From positions 1-5,239 of the forward strand of contig JAGOBP010000324.1 of the NCBI GenBank assembly GCA_017999195.1: DNA of 5,239 nt. Reading direction: 5' to 3'. Of this stretch, positions 4,994 to 5,239 are shown in pieces. The stretch's first letter is position 1. Every line of letters begins with the position of its first letter. This DNA comes from Thermoflexales bacterium (GTDB lineage: Bacteria > Chloroflexota > Anaerolineae > Fen-1058). The position numbers and the translations under genes are program-made. The notes beneath the pieces were generated by a model. The model saw nothing but the letters and a program-made list of their open reading frames with translations, did no database searches and had not been told where the DNA came from.

Positions 4994-4997
4994 CCTC
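4994..4997 (-). promoter_or_regulatory. Short ribosome binding site deciding the ATPase start
   Basis: GAGG on the - strand lies 6 bases before the ATG at 4985-4987. It favours this ATG over the TTG at 5000-5002, which has only a weak GGGA upstream. The site lies just past the TGA of the upstream gene (4999-5001), so ribosomes ending there could re-initiate. Confidence 0.45.
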
Positions 4998-4998
4998 G

Positions 4999-5239
4999 TC
5001 AATGGCTGTCCCAGTCGCGCCGGGAAGTAGGCGCGGCCAGGTTTATCGTCGATGACTTGCGGTAAGTCACGGGCCGGTAGCCTTCGCGTGTTGGGCGCGG
5101 ATCAGCCTGTGGGCCATGGGCGATCCAGTTGCGCAAGACACCGGCGGTGTAAGACAACAAATCATCGGCCACCCCGAGGCCGCGTTGCAGGGCGGCTACC
5201 AGCCAATCTTTCCCTGTGGAGTCATAGGTCAGTGCCACT
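4999..5239 (-). CDS. DnaD-like replication protein, C-terminal end (5' part outside the window)
   Basis: The frame is open to the right edge and ends at TGA 4999-5001; a GTG at 5236-5238 is more likely an internal Val than the start. The visible 79 residues contain DWLVAALQRG, an acidic stretch, then YTAGVLRNWIAHG (about 30-42). This Tyr-x4-Leu-x2-Trp-x3-Gly pattern is that of the DnaD C-terminal domain (YxxxILxxW...G), where the helix contributes to single-stranded DNA and partner binding. A basic tail without clear structure follows (PTREGYRPVTYRKS and onwards). DnaD-family proteins act before the helicase loader in Gram-positive primosomes and in many phage and plasmid replication modules, and a loader-like ATPase gene follows directly here. 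The call rests on a short motif and on context; the missing N-terminal part would normally hold a winged helix. Confidence 0.58.
   Translation of the reverse strand, partial: VALTYDSTGKDWLVAALQRGLGVADDLLSYTAGVLRNWIAHGPQADPRPTREGYRPVTYRKSSTINLAAPTSRRDWDSH

Noticed and set aside
1..5239. CRISPR array, tRNA or rRNA gene
   Set aside because: No spaced direct repeats of CRISPR size, no cloverleaf-like segment and no rRNA-like sequence were seen on either strand.

Overview
The left third of this window (1-1370, + strand) is the 3' end of a nitrous oxide reductase (nos) accessory cluster. It holds the C-terminus of a NosY-type ABC permease, a NosL copper-chaperone lipoprotein and a small mono-heme cytochrome c lipoprotein. 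All three are exported or membrane components, as expected for copper-site assembly and electron supply to N2O reductase outside the cytoplasmic membrane. The pairing of nosY/nosL with a lipoprotein cytochrome c resembles clade II (atypical) nos clusters. Both lipoproteins have type II signal peptides. Together with the moderately high GC and the gene families on the right, this would fit a Chloroflexota-like bacterium, but no rRNA or housekeeping marker is present, so the taxonomy is only a guess.

The segment 1371-1572 separates the two gene blocks, which are convergent. It contains a perfect 38-bp GC-rich palindrome (1512-1549), a second small hairpin (1556-1571), and a 44-codon open stretch directly behind the cytochrome stop that could be a gene remnant.

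The right two thirds (1573-5239, all - strand, transcribed right to left) look like the replication/processing module of a plasmid, integrative element or phage. In transcription order they are: the C-terminus of a DnaD-like protein (running off the right edge); a AAA+ helicase-loader-like ATPase whose N-terminus looks like DnaA domain I; a GxxExxY-family protein with a PD-(D/E)XK-like signature; a 171-aa coiled-coil protein; and a 485-aa protein resembling the replication-relaxation family. Two junctions are tightly coupled (a stop/start overlap at 3602-3605, and the DnaD-like stop lying 11 bp before the loader's ATG), and the loader and GxxExxY genes are only 21 bp apart. The first four genes are therefore almost certainly one operon. 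The last gene follows after a 59-bp AT-rich gap with its own good ribosome binding site.

The most unusual items are: the apparent DnaA-domain-I/DnaC-like chimera next to a DnaD-like gene; the combination of these with two nuclease-like proteins in one operon; a correctly phased A-AAA-AAG slippery heptamer followed by a hairpin in the coiled-coil gene; and a five-unit 7-bp tandem repeat (ATTNNTC) that encodes the hydrophobic core of the NosL signal peptide.
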